NCBI GenBank assembly: GCA_034387635.1
Contig: JAOANU010000001.1
Coordinates: 2,476,756 to 2,540,755, forward strand
Direction of reading: 5' to 3'
DNA from: Rhodosporidiobolus odoratus
Taxonomy: Eukaryota > Basidiomycota > Microbotryomycetes > Sporidiobolales > Sporidiobolaceae
Length of the DNA: 64,000 nucleotides
Shown: piece after piece, positions 35,800 through 48,742 of the stretch
Layout: each line of letters opens with the position of its first letter
Position numbering within the stretch: position 1 is the stretch's first letter
The notes under the pieces: generated by a model
Told to the model about the DNA's origin: nothing
What the model saw: only the letters and a program-made list of their open reading frames with translations
Databases searched by the model: none
Position numbers and translations under genes: made by a program

Positions 35800-38700
35800 T
35801 TATCTAGAGACCGAGAAGAGCAGTGAAGTGCGCCCTGGATGGGAAGAGGAAGGTGAGCGCGAGCGAGAACGAAAAGGAATGAAGACTAACTTGTAATCGG
35901 GCGGCAGTTGCTCCACGAGCGCCGGGTTTTGCTCGACCATGGCCTTGAGTTGCTCGTCTATGAACATGTCCGAGTGGGTCAGATTTGCGGATAGACGGCT
36001 TGAGGGAAAGAAAGAAGAACACACAACTCATCGGCTCACTCGCTGCCGCTGGTGCGGGCTGCGGTTCCGGCTCGATAGGTGCCTGGGCAGGCACGCCAGA
36101 AGTACCATAAGGGTTACTTGCAGACGGATGAGTGTAAGCGGATGGATGGTAGAGAGGGTGACCGCTGTGACCGTACGGAATGCCGGGCTGAGGTCCACCG
36201 TTCGATTTTGGTTGCTAGAAGGGTACAACAGCGTCAGCATTGGGCAGAGAGGCTGAGAAGAAACACGAGCGCACCTTGGAAGTCTTGGGCTTCTTCGCTG
36301 CCGGTTGACCCTTCATACTCGCCTTGCGCTTCAACTGGTTGAACACCGCCGATTGAACCTGTACGGGAGCGTTGGGCGGGTTTGGCAGAGGCGGTCGGCC
36401 AGTACGCGGAACCGTTCCTTGACACCGTCCGCAGCTCCACTGGTAGTCCTCGTCGTGGAAGGGCTGGGGCGGGCGACCGGCGGCCATGTCGGCCTGGATG
36501 TGGCAAGGAAGATGCTGCCATTCTTCGCAGTCGTCACAGCAGATGAGTTCTTGGCCGTCGTCCTGCCAGTGCCAAGGTGAGCAAAGGTAGATAGACGAGA
36601 CTACGAGGAAGATCACGCACCACGTTCCAGCCGCAAAGCGCACACAACTCGCAGTCCATCCACCAAGGATCGTCCACCACGCCACCCACCGGAATCGGGA
36701 GAGGGATAGCCGCTTGGGCTTGAGCATGAGCCTGCGCTTGGGCTTGGGCTTGAGCCGCAGCGGCGGCGGCGTGAGCGGCACGGGCAGCTGCGGCGGCAGC
36801 TGAGGCAGCTTCGGCTTCTTCCTCTTCGCGCTGTTGTTGCTCGCGCTCTGCCTTCAACTCGAGACGGCGTTCCTTCGCCCTAAGCTTCTATAACAAAGTG
36901 ATGTAACGGTGAGAGGCTGCGGAATGTCGGCGAGAAAAGGGGCGTACCTTCTTCTCCTCCTGGTCCCTCTTCTTCTCCTCGGCTTCCCTGTGTTTCAGCT
37001 CCTGTTTTTGCTGCGCTTCGTACTCCTCCCTCTCCTCTTCCGTCATGAGGTGCACCGGGAGTACCCCACCGTTCGCCGCCATGGCGTCCTGCCTCTCCTG
37101 CTCCCTCGCCTCCTCGGCCAACCTAAGCGCTTCGCGCTCCTCGACAGCCCGCTGAGCTTCCTCACGTTTTCGCAATCGCTCTTCGCGCGACTCGGTTTGC
37201 GGTGTGCCAGAGTCGGCGCGGTCGAGTTCACCAGCGCCGCCTGCGGACGAAGCGCCTCGCATGGAAGCAGCAACGCCAAACTGGTTTTCGGCGTAGTTGA
37301 CACGGGTGGCGCCACGGGTCGCGCGGGAGAAGCGCTCAGCGTTGGCAAGGAGGCGAGCCTCCTGCTCAGCCTTGACCGAGTCTTGCTCTTCTCGTTCGGC
37401 AACCTTGCGAGCAATATCGTCCAGCTCGGCTTGCCGTTCTTCTTCGCGACGCTGCAAGGGCGGACCAAGTCAGCGCAAGTGCAGACTAAAGAGGAAATGC
37501 TGGTACACGTACAGCCTGTTCCTCCTCGATGGCCGGAGTGAGATCGTACGTGATCTTGTCGCGCAGAGCGATCTCGTTGTCGTCGAGCGAGTGAGCAAAG
37601 CGTGCAGGAAAGGAACGCCAGTCGTCGAGGTTGGCGCAGACCTGAGTGGAGAAGAGTCCGTGTCAACTCGAGGGATAGAGAGTGACAGGAGGGAGAGGAG
37701 AGACGCACGCATTGCCACTCGACAAAGCCAGGGGTCGTCTCGGCCCGCAACCTTTCTTCCCAGTATTCCTGCTCCCACAAAGGCATCTCTACTTCCTCCT
37801 CCTGCACCTCCGGCTTAGTCTCCTCCTCACCTTCACTGCCGACGTGTTCCTCCTCGTCCACCTGGAGGTACTGGCCCGTCGCCTTGTCCTTCTTCAGCTT
37901 GACCCGAACCGTGCCCGTCACCGTTCCCTTCTTGCTCTTGTCGCGAGGTCCAGCCTTGAGACCGAGCAGCGTCTTGGGCTTCTGTATCCCGACCTGCTGG
38001 TTCGACGGCTGAGCGGGGTTGGGAGGAGGCGCCGGGCGTTGAACCCAAAGACGGTCGTCGGCGAGCTGGTAGTACTTGTTACCTTCGCTGTCGAGGCCCA
38101 TCGGGTCGAGGCGCTGCGTTTTCTAGAAATGCCCGTAAGCGTGAGCGGCGAAGACCTTGATGAAAGCAGTTCTCGACGGGAGGGAAAATGTCGACGTACC
38201 CAAGCCGATTCACCATCCCACTGCAAGTACCTGCGGAACTGCCGCTCGGGGTCGACCATGTGCCATTCGCAGACGTTGTAGATTGCGTCGAGCTGGAGAA
38301 GCATATGCAGTCGATCAGCGAGATGAGCTAGAGGGAAGCGCCTGGGTCAGGAGGAGAACGGGGCTGAACGGCTCACCTTGGTTTCCATGCTCAGATCCTT
38401 CCACTCGACCGCCCTCTGCTCCTCGTACCACTCGTCGTCCTCGTCCTCGCCGTTCTCGCCTTCATCCTTAACCTCCCTCTTCACCGCGTCCGCCGCATTT
38501 CCCGCCACGACATCCGCCATCTCAGCGTTGAACCCATCGTCAAGCGCCTCCTCCGTCACAGGGACGGCAGCTTCCAGTCTCGACGTTGACATATCGACAT
38601 CCGCCGCTCCCGCTTCGTGCACAACCTCACCTTCCTGCTTGACACGCGCGCCAGGCTTGACACTCTTCGCCTTGCCCGTACCGCGCGACAAGCCCTTCTC

Positions 38701-39573
38701 CGCCTCTCGGAGTTTCTGATCCTGATCGCCGAGAAGGCCGTGCGGGAGGTCACCGTTTTCGCCGCCTTGTTGGGCGCCAAACTTGTCCTCCCATTCCTTG
38801 TCGTCCTTTTCGCGCTCGAGGGCGAGCTCGGCCTCGACGACAGAAGCGGGGACTTTGACCCAGGTGTAGAAGGGGTTGTCGGTGCGGGAAGCGACACGAC
38901 GATTGTAGGATCGGCGAAGGGCAGCGAGCCAGTTGGTATCGCTGCATGTGCAACTTGGTTCAGTACGAGTACGTCACCACTCGCAAGGAACAGTCGCCCG
39001 AAGAGGAATCTGGCAGAGAATCGCAAGGAAAGAAAACGCACTTTGTGTTTCGGTCGTTGGCCAAGGTGTTCAGCACCCTACCGAGAAACTTGGGGAGGAA
39101 CTTGTCGTCGTCGGCGTTATCGATGAGATCGTTTTCGAAGGCCTACGCGCGGAATAGATCGGGAGTCAGTTCGCCGCACACGAGCGCCGTGTGGGAGACG
39201 GGCGACATCCCTCTCTCCTTGGGGCTGGAAGAACCTAGAGCGCATCTAGCAAAGTGAATAGCAGGCTCACCTCGACGTCGAACTCGTCGCCAGCGTGGTG
39301 CAGGAACAAGGTTGCCCAATGACTGATGGCAGCCGCCTTGTAGTTTGTCCTCAACTTGCTCAACTTGACCTCCCTCGTTTCCTCGGCACCCTCAGCGACA
39401 GCAACCGGCTGATCGGGCAAACCGGCCATGGCGACGGCAAAGGCGGCAGCGTCTACGCCTTGAGGAGCGGCGAGGCTAGGGTCGAGTGCGGCGAGGGAGG
39501 GGTCGAGGGCGGGAGCGTCCCCGGCCAGCGAAGGGTCGAGGGCGTAGAGCGAGGGGTCGAGGGAGGGGTCCAT
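35800..39573 (-). CDS. Chromatin protein with DDT/WHIM-like region and PHD finger (CECR2/RSF1-like)
   Basis: Probably a subunit of an ISWI-type or related chromatin remodeller. The start at 39573 opens with short repeats of the DPSLxALDPSL type. Next is a DDT-like helical block (SHWATLFLHHAGDEFDVE, FENDLIDNADDDKFLPKFL, VLNTLANDRNTN). A WHIM-like block follows (LDAIYNVCEWHMVDPERQFR and LDPMGLDSEGNKYYQLADDR). Then there are long Glu/Arg/Lys-rich coiled-coil segments and an Ala/Gln run. The PHD finger reads CELCALCGWNV, then LICCDDCEEWQHLPCH and WSCGRCQG, giving the Cys4-His-Cys3 pattern. The last coding exon ends LVEQLPPDYK; the final intron places AAA-TAA at 35803-35800. CECR2 and RSF1 share this arrangement in animals; the exact fungal orthologue is not clear to me. 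Confidence 0.75.
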
Positions 39574-40289
39574 GACGGTTTTCAGGTGGAGGGGCGAGAG
39601 TGCACTGCGTGAGCAAGGGAAAGGGCAGAGAGTCTGGCAAACTGGCGCCTTGAGGGTGGGGGAGGTGAGTTGGCTGCAGCTAGGACGGGCAAGTAGCTTG
39701 TAGAAGGGCGTCCGTGGCGACTGAGAGTGTGTAGTGGCTCGAGAAGGTTGATCGAGTAGTGGGGAGGAGGGGAGGAGGCGCGCAGAGGCTCAACAAGGCG
39801 TATCAAGCGGTCAAGCTGCATTGTGAAGGGGTGTAGAGCGTCAGAAGAGTGATCCTGATGCTCTGTATGCTCTGTTGACCTGCCAGTAAGGTCCGAGTGA
39901 GGCGAGAGAGGACCAAACAAGGAAGGGAAGAGGAGGACAACACAAGTCGACGAGTAGAGCGCGGGGGACGGCCAGGGTGGCCGTAGAGTGTGTGATGAGA
40001 CTTACTTGTACTGTCTGCGAGCAGTCTGTTGGACCAGGAGAGTGTGAGAATGGGAAACAAACTCGGGAACTAGCAGAACCAAAGAGACAACAAACTTGCA
40101 ATTGGAAACTCTCTTGCTCGTTCAGAACACGATGCAGCGATGTAGACTGGTGTATGACGCACTGACATACAAGCTCAGCTAGCGAAAAACTCGCCACCGA
40201 GTGCCATGATATCGTCAAATAATTAATTCCCTCAGGCTGTCCATCATCCATAATCCATAATCGCTTCACTCGTTCGCTTGATTCCAAGA
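39574..40289. promoter_or_regulatory. Divergent promoter, PHD-finger gene and TOM70
   Basis: 716 bp between two start codons pointing away from each other. It contains A/T-richer stretches near 40200-40260 (for example AATAATTAATTCC). No further element recognised. Confidence 0.5.
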
Positions 40290-42720
40290 ATGGCTGCTGC
40301 ACCTGCCACTCAATCTTCAGTCTCGGCGTTCGTACAGCGTAACCGTACTGCCCTCATTGCAGGAGCTGCCGTCCTTACCATCGCCGTCGGTGCTTCATTA
40401 TACGCCTCGTCCTCCGCCTCCACCTCGACAGCCAAAGCCGCAGACAAAAAGGCAAACGAGGCAAAGGATGCTCACAAGCAGAAGAAGATCAGGAAGAAGC
40501 CTAGCGAGTCACAGGATGGACCGGAATCGACCAAGAAGGAACCGGAACAGGACAGTACGTCGTCAATCTGTGCCACAGTCCACCCCACGCAAGCCTGCAT
40601 CACCCCTGTGCTCGGCAGTAGTCGTGCACGCTGTCGGCCCGCAACGTTACTGACAAGTTCTCACCTGGCCCTTTTTTGCATTTTGGCAGGTCCTCTCGGC
40701 CTAACCACAGCCGACATCCAGGTCATGGACGACGAGGTCAGTTCGCATCGTGACCATACATGCTGTGACACGTGACCTCCAGCGTGATCGACGAAACTGT
40801 GCTGACTTGCATGGTTCCGCAGACCCGCTCGAAAACCGCTCTTACCCTCAAGGCTCGAGGCAACAAGCTCTACTCCTCAAAGCAGTACGAAGAGGCGGTG
40901 GCATACTACTCAAAGGCGATCGAGTGCGAAGAGCAGGCCGTCTTCTACTCGAACCGCGCTGCCTGTCAGACCCGTCCTCGTCTTTCCCTCGAATTCCTCT
41001 TCTGACCCTTGGCAGTGCATAGGCTACACGAACCTGAACCAGCAGGAGAAGGTAGTAGAGGACTGCACGAGTGCGCTCAGACTCGACAGCAGCTACATCA
41101 AGGCGCTCAACAGGAGGGCCACTGCGAGGGAGCAGCTGGGCAAGCCGGAGAACCTATACCTCGCGCTTTGCGGTGCGTTCTTCCTTCTTCGCTTTGTATC
41201 GGACCGCTCGAGTATCTGCCTTTGGGGCCTGCCTGACACTGATTGGCCGTGCTCGTAGACTTCACCGCCGCCGCCATTATTGACAACTTCGCCACCGAGG
41301 GCACCACCGCCTCGGTCGAGCGGGTCATGAAGCAACTCGCATCTGAGCAGGCGGCCACCATCCTCGCTCAGCGAGAACCGTCTCTCCCTTCCCCGACCTT
41401 CATCACTGCCTACCTCACCGCCTTCCGCCCGTCTCCCCCGCCCGCTCTTCCCGCCAACCCGTCCACCGGTGACAACACCCTTCAGCTCGCGTTCGAGGCC
41501 CTCTCAGCCAAGGACTTTACCCACGCCTTCTCCCTCTTCAACGAATCGCTCAATCAAGGCATCTCGAGCCCGGAAAACAAGGCCGAAGCGCTCAACATGC
41601 GTGCCACGTTCAAGTTCATCATGAGCGACGCGGAGGGTGCGTTGAAGGACTTGGACGAGGCGACGTCGGTGGCACCCCGGGCGACGCAGAGCTGGGTTAA
41701 AAAGGCGAGCGTGCATATGGAGCTGGGCAGGCCGGATGAGGCCATGGTCGACTTTGACAAGGCATTGGCGATCGACCCGGAGAACGCGGATGTGTACGTC
41801 CCTTGCTCTTCCTTCCTCAAAAACGCGGAAGAGGCTGACTCAGTCCCGTCACAGCTTCTACCACCGCGGCCAAGTTTACTTTATCACGGGCGAATACGAC
41901 CGCGCCATCAGCGAGTACAAGCGCTCGTCCGAGATCGACTCCTCCTTCATCTTTTCGCACATCCAGCTCGCCGTCGCTCAGTACAAGTCTGGCGCTCAGG
42001 ACCGCGCGTTGCACCAGTTCCGTCGGTTGACGGACAAGTTCCCCAACTCGCCTGAGGTGTACAACTACTACGGCGAGTTGCTGCTCGACCAGCAACGGTT
42101 CGAGGAGGCGGTCGGCGCGTTCGACAGGAGTCTCGAGATGGGCAAGAACTCGTGCGTTTCTCCTTCGCTTTGTTCTTCTGTGTTGGTTCGCGACGCTAAC
42201 GCGCTCCAGATTCCATTCGCAGTTACCCTCGCAACGTCCTCCCGATGGTCAACAAGGCCCTCGCCATCTTCCAACACAAGCAAGACTTTGCCTCGGCCGA
42301 GTCGATAGTTCGCGAAGCCGTCACCATTGACCCGCAGTGCGACGTCGGTGTCGCCACCCTCGCTCAGCTGTTGTTGCAGCAGAACAAGGTGGAAGAAGCG
42401 GTCGGGGCGTTCCAGAAGAGTGCGGAGATGGCCAGGACCGAGCCGGAGTTGGTGAACGCGTTGACGTACGAGAATGTACGTGCCCTTTCGTCCTCATCCT
42501 CCGCCTGTTCATGGTTTCGCTTCTGCTTACATATGCGCAATCCTCACTCATGTCTCCATTGCAGGCAACCCGCGCCCAGATGGCATTCCTCGAGAACTAC
42601 CCGGCTCACTCTGCCAAGGTACGTCTCGTCCGCAAAATCGGTCCCCTCTAACGGTTCTCTAGTTTCCCTCAGTACTCACTGTTCTTCTGCATACAGCTCG
42701 GCCTCAACCGGACAGCCTAA
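40290..42720 (+). CDS. TOM70: TOM70, mitochondrial import receptor
   Basis: Receptor of the mitochondrial outer membrane that takes precursors, notably carrier proteins, from Hsp70/Hsp90. The ATG at 40290 is followed by an N-terminal membrane anchor at residues about 22-42 (TALIAGAAVLTIAVGASLYA) and a charged Lys/Glu-rich linker. The TPR clamp follows: ALTLKARGNKLYSSKQYEEA, YYSKAIECEEQAVFYSNRAA, and YIKALNRRATAREQLGK. A second TPR series covers ENKAEALNMRATFKF, FYHRGQVYFITGEYDRAI, and YYGELLLDQQRFEEAVGAFD. The protein is about 600 residues and ends NRTA at 42720. Short introns lie between most repeats (for example near 40560, 40985, 41175, 41795, 42150, 42480). Length, anchor and repeat order agree with Tom70. 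Confidence 0.9.
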
Positions 42721-43448
42721 GGATGAATAGGCGAGGAAGGAGTACTGGGGGAACTGGTGGGGAAGTCGCGCGAGAAAAAGTGTACAAAGTTGGAGCGGTC
42801 GACCCTCAAGGTGGGCAGGGCGGAATGTAGGAGACTGTCTCTCAAGATGTGTTATGCTGTGCTACGAAGACTGTTGCACCCCTCCTGCCACCTCGAGCTC
42901 GTGATGTATCACAGGAAACGCGCGAGAAAAGGAAAAAAAACTCGGCGTTCTCCTCCGACTCCTCTTTCAGCTGGGCACAGGGGGGCGTTGCGGCAGGAAT
43001 GCTGTCTGGTGCTGCTGAGCGCGTCTGCGTGGTGTACGGATAAAGTTTGGCCAAGGGAGATTGCCAACTGTTTTTCCCTCGTCTCCTAGTTCAAGTTTGT
43101 CCAGCTGTGGTCGATCTCGTTGTATACCCACAAGTGACTCTGTATACCCTCCAACACCTGTCAGGCAACGCCTCACCGTCTCGATCTCATACTGGTACCT
43201 TCTCGTTGTCGCTCGAGCCCCTCAGGCTGTCCTCTCCGATCCTTCTCTCGAAACCCTTCATCTCCTCGAGGCTACACCGGGTGAACCAGCACGGCTGTCG
43301 AGGAGACAGTTCGCAAGTCTAGGGTCTCTCGCCATGTGTGTCACTTCCTCCTCCTGCCCTTCCTGCCTCAGCTTACCCCCTTTCCCTCCTCTCGACAGCG
43401 TCCGACCATCGCCATCTCCTCCTAGCATTCAGTCCGCCGGCGGTCTAC
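42721..43448. other. Spacer and leader upstream of large disordered-protein gene
   Basis: About 730 bp. A + strand frame is open from about 43061 to 43615 and could be an upstream exon, but it is in a different frame from the gene at 43449 and no clean splice joins them. I treat it as 3' UTR plus promoter and leader. Confidence 0.4.
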
Positions 43449-46400
43449 ATGGCAGGACCACTACAAGCCGGTTCCGTAACGACGCTCGAGGACGACGCAC
43501 GATCTCAACTTGCTCGCGATCTTCCCCCACTTCCAACTCTTCCTCCTCCGCCGGCATCAAGCGTCACGAACAAGGGCAAGAAGTCCCTCGAGCAATGGAA
43601 AGAAGACGACGATGACGATTGGGGAGAATCCGCTGGGTCGGAGGACAATGCTGGAAAGCAGGAGACTGGGATGGACGACGAGGCATCTAAGGCACAGCGG
43701 GCTCGAGAAAGGGCCAAGAGAGCAGGTAAGCTTCCCTTTCCCGGTTCACCTGTGTCAGAGCTATGGCAACAGTCTGTCTGCCCAGAAAAGGTCGCTGAGC
43801 GCTTTTGTCTGCAGTGACTTCCGAATCTTGGGACGACGACTTTGTCTTTCAGCATGAACGAGCCCCTCCGCTTTTGCCACGCTCGAGTACCTCGAACACC
43901 TCGAACTCACGCTCTCGTCCGACTACTCCCTCTTACCGCCAGTTTTCGTCCAGCTCAGCTTCAGGCTACTCCTCCACCGTCCCTCATTCCACCCCTTCCC
44001 GCTCTTCTGCTGGCAGACCGAGTCGCAGCCCTCCCTCCTCTCCTGGCAACTTCATCCTTCCTGTCGGGGTTGCCAGTCTCTCGCTTGATTCTGTCGCCTC
44101 ATCCATCAACCTTCAATCGGATCACGATGCGACGTTAACCCTCGACCACTCGAAAACGCCCCGACCTCTGCCTGCCCCCATACAGAAGTCGTCTTCTTAC
44201 CGCTCACATCGCCCTACCGCTTCAACCTCGACGGCTCGGCCTTTTCCTCCCTCTCAGCAGACCACCCCCAAATCCCGCCTTCCTCGCACCTCGTACTCCC
44301 CGCCTCGCGTCCCGTCTTCACCGTCATCTCGTCAATCACCTCCGACCGACGACGACTTCCGGTCAGCCACTCCTTCGTTGACCGAAGACAGCCTTCACAG
44401 CCTGACCGCTGGTGAAGAGCTCGCTACAGACGGCGAGACAGACGACGAGATGACCGAGGTGGCGCCGGCGCCAAGAGAGGAGCTTAACTCGAGCGGGGGC
44501 TCTCTCTTTGCGAGTATCCGCTCGGCGACAGGCAGCAAGAAGTGGCGCTTTGGGCGACGAGGGAGCCAGAAGGAAAAGCAGAAGGGGAAGCAAGCGGAGG
44601 ACCCCAAGTCGGTAAGCGGGACCGGCGGCAGTAGCGGGATCTTCGGGCGGCGCACTGGCCCGCGAGAGCCTGAGGTCATGGTCATCGGCCGCGAAGAGCT
44701 TGAGAAGGACTCGGCGTACGAAGCCGTTCGGTCTCGCTTGCCTCGTCCGACCCGTTCAGGCGACACGGGCTTCGTCGTCCTCGGCCAGCGTACTCGGACG
44801 AGTACCGGCACGACAGGGACCGGCGGCTCGGCAGGTTCTTCAGGAAGTGCCATCCCGGTACCGACTGCCCGGGTCAAGCACTCGAGCGACACCTCCGTCT
44901 CGACCGCCGCTTCCTCCTCGTCGACCTCCAGGTCACCTCAACCTCCTGTACCCCGCTCACATCGCACCAGCTTGCAATTCCTACCCCTCGCCTTCAACGC
45001 CGCCAAGCGTCGCGTCAGCCTCGCCTCTTCTTCCATGCCTCCTACTTCACCCCGTCAGCCATGGCGCGAGTACGACGGAACCACATCGGAGGACGGAGGA
45101 GAAACCACGGGCGCCGATCTCAGCGAGCTCTCGGGTGACGAAGCAGCCCGCACCTCTCGCGCCAGCCGGGGACGAGGACGACAGAAGATGACCGGTCACC
45201 GACGCAACGCCGAAAGCACCGGAGGCGGAACCCTCACTCCTTCCACCAGCTTCATGACCGCCTCTACCCGCCCCGTCTCGCCCGAGTCCATTCTCTACGT
45301 CGACAAGGCTCGTTGGAACAGCAGCCAAGTCTCCTTCGCTTCCACTGCATCGGCCTTTGCGCTCCAGCCTTCTTCTGGCGAGCGAAGCGAGTCAAGTACC
45401 GTACACGGGAAGAAGCGAAAGCTGACGAAGCAGAGACCGGAACCGCTCAAGGGTGACGAAGTCGAGACAAGCAAGTCACTCGACGCTTCGTCCCTTGCGC
45501 CGTCCCCCCCTTCGCCGTCAAAGTCGTACTCGTCGTCCGTGGATTCCAACTCGTGTCAAGGCTCATCCCGTACATTACAGACCCGGGTGCGGGACCGTCC
45601 TACGCCTTCCTTGCCGTTCGCGCAGGACTCAGAGGAAGATTCCGCAAACCACCAGCGGCGCACGGTCAGGCAGAGGAGTGTCACCTCGCCAGAGCAGCAA
45701 CAGAATCGTAGAGGCGTCGTCGGTGAGCGAGGTCAGGTCATCGAGCTGACGGACGACCAAGAGTGGCTCGGCGTCGTTCCCTTTCCTCCCTCTCCGCGCG
45801 GTTCTCTCGACAGGTCCGCTTCACCTCGACTTCCGAACTCGACCTCGCACACTTCTCTCCGCTCTCCGTCTAGCACACTTCGCAAGGTCTCTGGTTCTGA
45901 GAGGGACCGGAGCCATCCGCCAATAACCGCTCGAACCCAGGCGGAAGCCAAGGCGAAAAGAAGCAGCGGACTCGGCACGTCCATCTCGAACATCCTCTCG
46001 CGTTCAACGTCTGCATTACCTCTAGGCGGCAAAAGGGCACCTTCGCCTGTGCCGAGCATGAAGTCGAGCAAGAGCAGCAGGAGTTTGCTCACCAGGAAGG
46101 GGTCGGGAAAGAAGGCAAAGGCCAAGGCGAAAGACGAGGATCAGGAGATCAAGCAGCTACCCAAGTCCCCTTCGCTCGGAATGCTGAAGAAGCGGACTTC
46201 CGTCACTGTCTCGCCTCCTCTGCCCGTCACCTCCTCGACCTCTTCACCTCTCGACCCTCCCAGTACTTCGAACTTAGCAGAGTTCTCTCGCCGCTCGCCC
46301 CCCGCCGTCCCTCCTCAGCTGTCGCATAGCGAGTCCGCATTCTCCTTCTTTAAAGGGCGAGGCTTTTCTCGCTCAGCGACCAAAACTCCCCCTCTTCCCT

Positions 46401-48520
46401 CTCCTCGCAAGTCTACCATTCCTCGCCCTTCCGCCAACGCTCCTTCTCGACCTCCCATCGCCCGCTCTCGATCCTCCATGACTCGCAGTCGCCCGTCAGG
46501 CTCCCTCGTTGATGCCGCTGGTCTTGCCGTCGCTTCTTCATCGAACCCTCGCGGTCAGCTCAACACCGAGTTCCGGATGCCGCGTCCTGCGATGGCCCGA
46601 CCCCACAGCACCATTTCCACGGTGTCGACAACGAGTGGCAGCACCGCCAGCTACGCCTCTACGCTGACGCCCATTACTGGTTACCGCGACGCTGCAGCTG
46701 CGAAGGCCACTCAGAAGCAGCAGAGTCGACCTCCGCTGTCGGTATTGGGAGGTAGAGCCAGCGGTGCGTCTGTGAGCGGCAAAGTCCCGCCTACACGATC
46801 AGCCCAAACTGGCCACCGCCCCTCCCTCTCCCTTTCTTCCATCATGCCGCTTCGAGCCGGCTCGCCTCGTCCTCCGCCTCCACCTCCACCTCCACCCCCC
46901 GTCCCTACCGCGAGCGGCGCCATGCCTCCCCTTGAGGCCCACGAGCGACCTCAGACGTCTCTTGGTGGCGAGCGCCAGCTCAACTCGTACCTCTTCGACG
47001 AGGACTTGGCCGTACCGCAAGTCCATTCTGGTGTGCCGCGAAGGAACAGCTTGAGCGATCTGCGGATTCCGGCGCGCATCACGAGCTCGCAGAAGAAGAT
47101 TGAGGAAGACTTGGAGAGGGTCAAGCAGTTTGCGCAGGGCATCGAGGGTGCGTCTTTCCTTCTTTGCCAGAGTCTCCAGCATCGCTGACAGGCTCCACGC
47201 ATTCCTTTCGCAGACCTGAAGTTCCTGAGACGACAATACGATCAGCTTATCAAGATCTTCGTGGAGCCCACTTCCCCCGACAACTTCCTCTCTCCAGCCT
47301 CGGCCCTTTCTTCCGCTGCGGCTTCCGATCGCCCTTCGTCTACCGCTCTATCCAAGACTGCCGCCGCTATACGACGCGTCGAGCTCGATTACTCGCAATG
47401 GTGGGAACAGGCGCACACCCTGATCAACCTTGGCGATGGGAAGGCAACGCACGCGACTTCGAATCTGCGAAACTCGCCCGGAGCAACGGCGAGCAGACGA
47501 GACCGCTGTGTGTCACTTGCGCTCGAAAAAACGCCGACGAAGAGTCAAGCTGCGCCCTCGGGGTCGGAGACGGAAACGGAAGAGAGCTACGCTGTTGTCG
47601 GAACAAGCGTCGATGGTCAGAAAGGGAGCATGCTGCGCGGGGTTGCGTATCCGACGGCGCGGAGGCTGATGCAGCGCCAAGCTTCGACTTCATCCATCTC
47701 CACCCAGATGAGCGTCGAGGCTCGCCAGCGGGACATGCTCAGAGGCGTTCTGACACCTCCCCACAAAGGCGCTTCGCTCCCCTCTCGGGGCCCTCCTTCC
47801 CCTCGCCCTGGGCTCGCAGTCGTCACCAACCTTGGCCCGAGTACTCTCTCTCGCCCACCTCCAGCGGACGAAACGCCTCGCGCATCGACCCCCGCCACTA
47901 CCAAAGGTATCCCTCTTGGCAAATCGCAGACCCTTTCTCCCTCCCTCGCTCGCCCCAAGCCTCCTCCCTCCGCCTCGCGCCGAGTCAGCCGCGGCGGCGT
48001 CTTTGGTATCCGCGAGTTTCTGCTCCGCCTCCGCTCGAAGGCTACGGAGGAACTCGCCGCTTCCGTCGGTACCCTTCCCCTCGAATCTTCCCGCGCCCTC
48101 TCTCCGCTGCAGCCCGGTACCGCTTCCAGTCGTCGCTCAGTCTCCGATCCGGCTAGGCGCCCTCATACCCCAGCGGCATCTCGCGTCTTGAGCCCTTCTT
48201 CCCTCGGCCCCGCTGCCAGTTCCACCCTTCGCCGTTTCTCGAGTTCGTCCTCAAGCGACTCGGGGTCGGATTGGGACGCCGACCTCTCACCGCCGCGCAA
48301 CTCGCTCTTCTTCGGCGGTGAAGCGGGTATCAGCGACACCAGCTCGATGCGGAGGAGGGCGAGAGCGCACAGCGCGCTCAGTGCAGCTGGAGGTGGAGCT
48401 GTCGTAGGAGGCAAGCTGATCTTGACGACGGAGGCAATGCCCAATTTGTTGCAGAAGGTGTTGGAGGTGAGGGAGAAGTGTCAGGCGTGCGTCGGGGCGC
48501 TGAGGGGGTTGACGGTCTGA
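43449..48520 (+). CDS. Large Ser/Pro-rich protein, possibly Byr4/Bfa1-like mitotic-exit regulator
   Basis: About 1,600 residues, mostly low-complexity Ser/Pro/Arg. The start is taken as the ATG at 43449 (MAGPLQAGSVTTLEDDAR). The N-terminal part has SLEQWKEDDDDDWGE and, after an intron (about 43725-43815), TSESWDDDFVFQ. Such a Trp-Asp-Asp-Asp-Phe element near the N-terminus recalls Byr4/Bfa1, the scaffold half of the GAP that restrains the septation/mitotic-exit GTPase. The C-terminal part has a coiled-coil-like segment, ITSSQKKIEEDLERVKQFA joined to DLKFLRRQYDQLIKIF across an intron near 47147-47213. It ends LEVREKCQACVGALRGLTV. A proline run lies at about 46872-46902. The Byr4 idea rests on the short motif alone; other spindle-pole or septum scaffolds are possible. 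Confidence 0.55.
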
Positions 48521-48568
48521 AGATGGGAAAGGGGATAGGATCTGGATTCGCATTTGTCCTGTCGTTCT

Positions 48569-48641
48569 TCGTTCTTTGCTCTGTGCTTTTCATTCCTCGC
48601 ATTGGTCGTTCTTTGCTCTGTGTCTTCCGTTCCTCGCATTA
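48569..48641. repeat. Imperfect tandem duplication, about 37 bp, two copies
   Basis: The unit beginning TCGTTCTTTGCTCTGTG and ending TTCCTCGCATT occurs twice side by side with a few differences. It sits in the 222-bp spacer between convergent genes. Confidence 0.8.
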
Positions 48642-48742
48642 GCAACAGTACTACTGTAGATACCCTTTACAGCGTTGCATTCGCATCTAATGGTTTCTCC
48701 TTGCATTCCTGATTCGACGCTTTCTCCACAGTGAGCAATTCT

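Noticed and set aside
42970..43330. Open + strand frame before the large disordered-protein gene, considered as an upstream exon
   Set aside because: Different frame, and no clean donor/acceptor pair joins it to the ATG-started exon at 43449.
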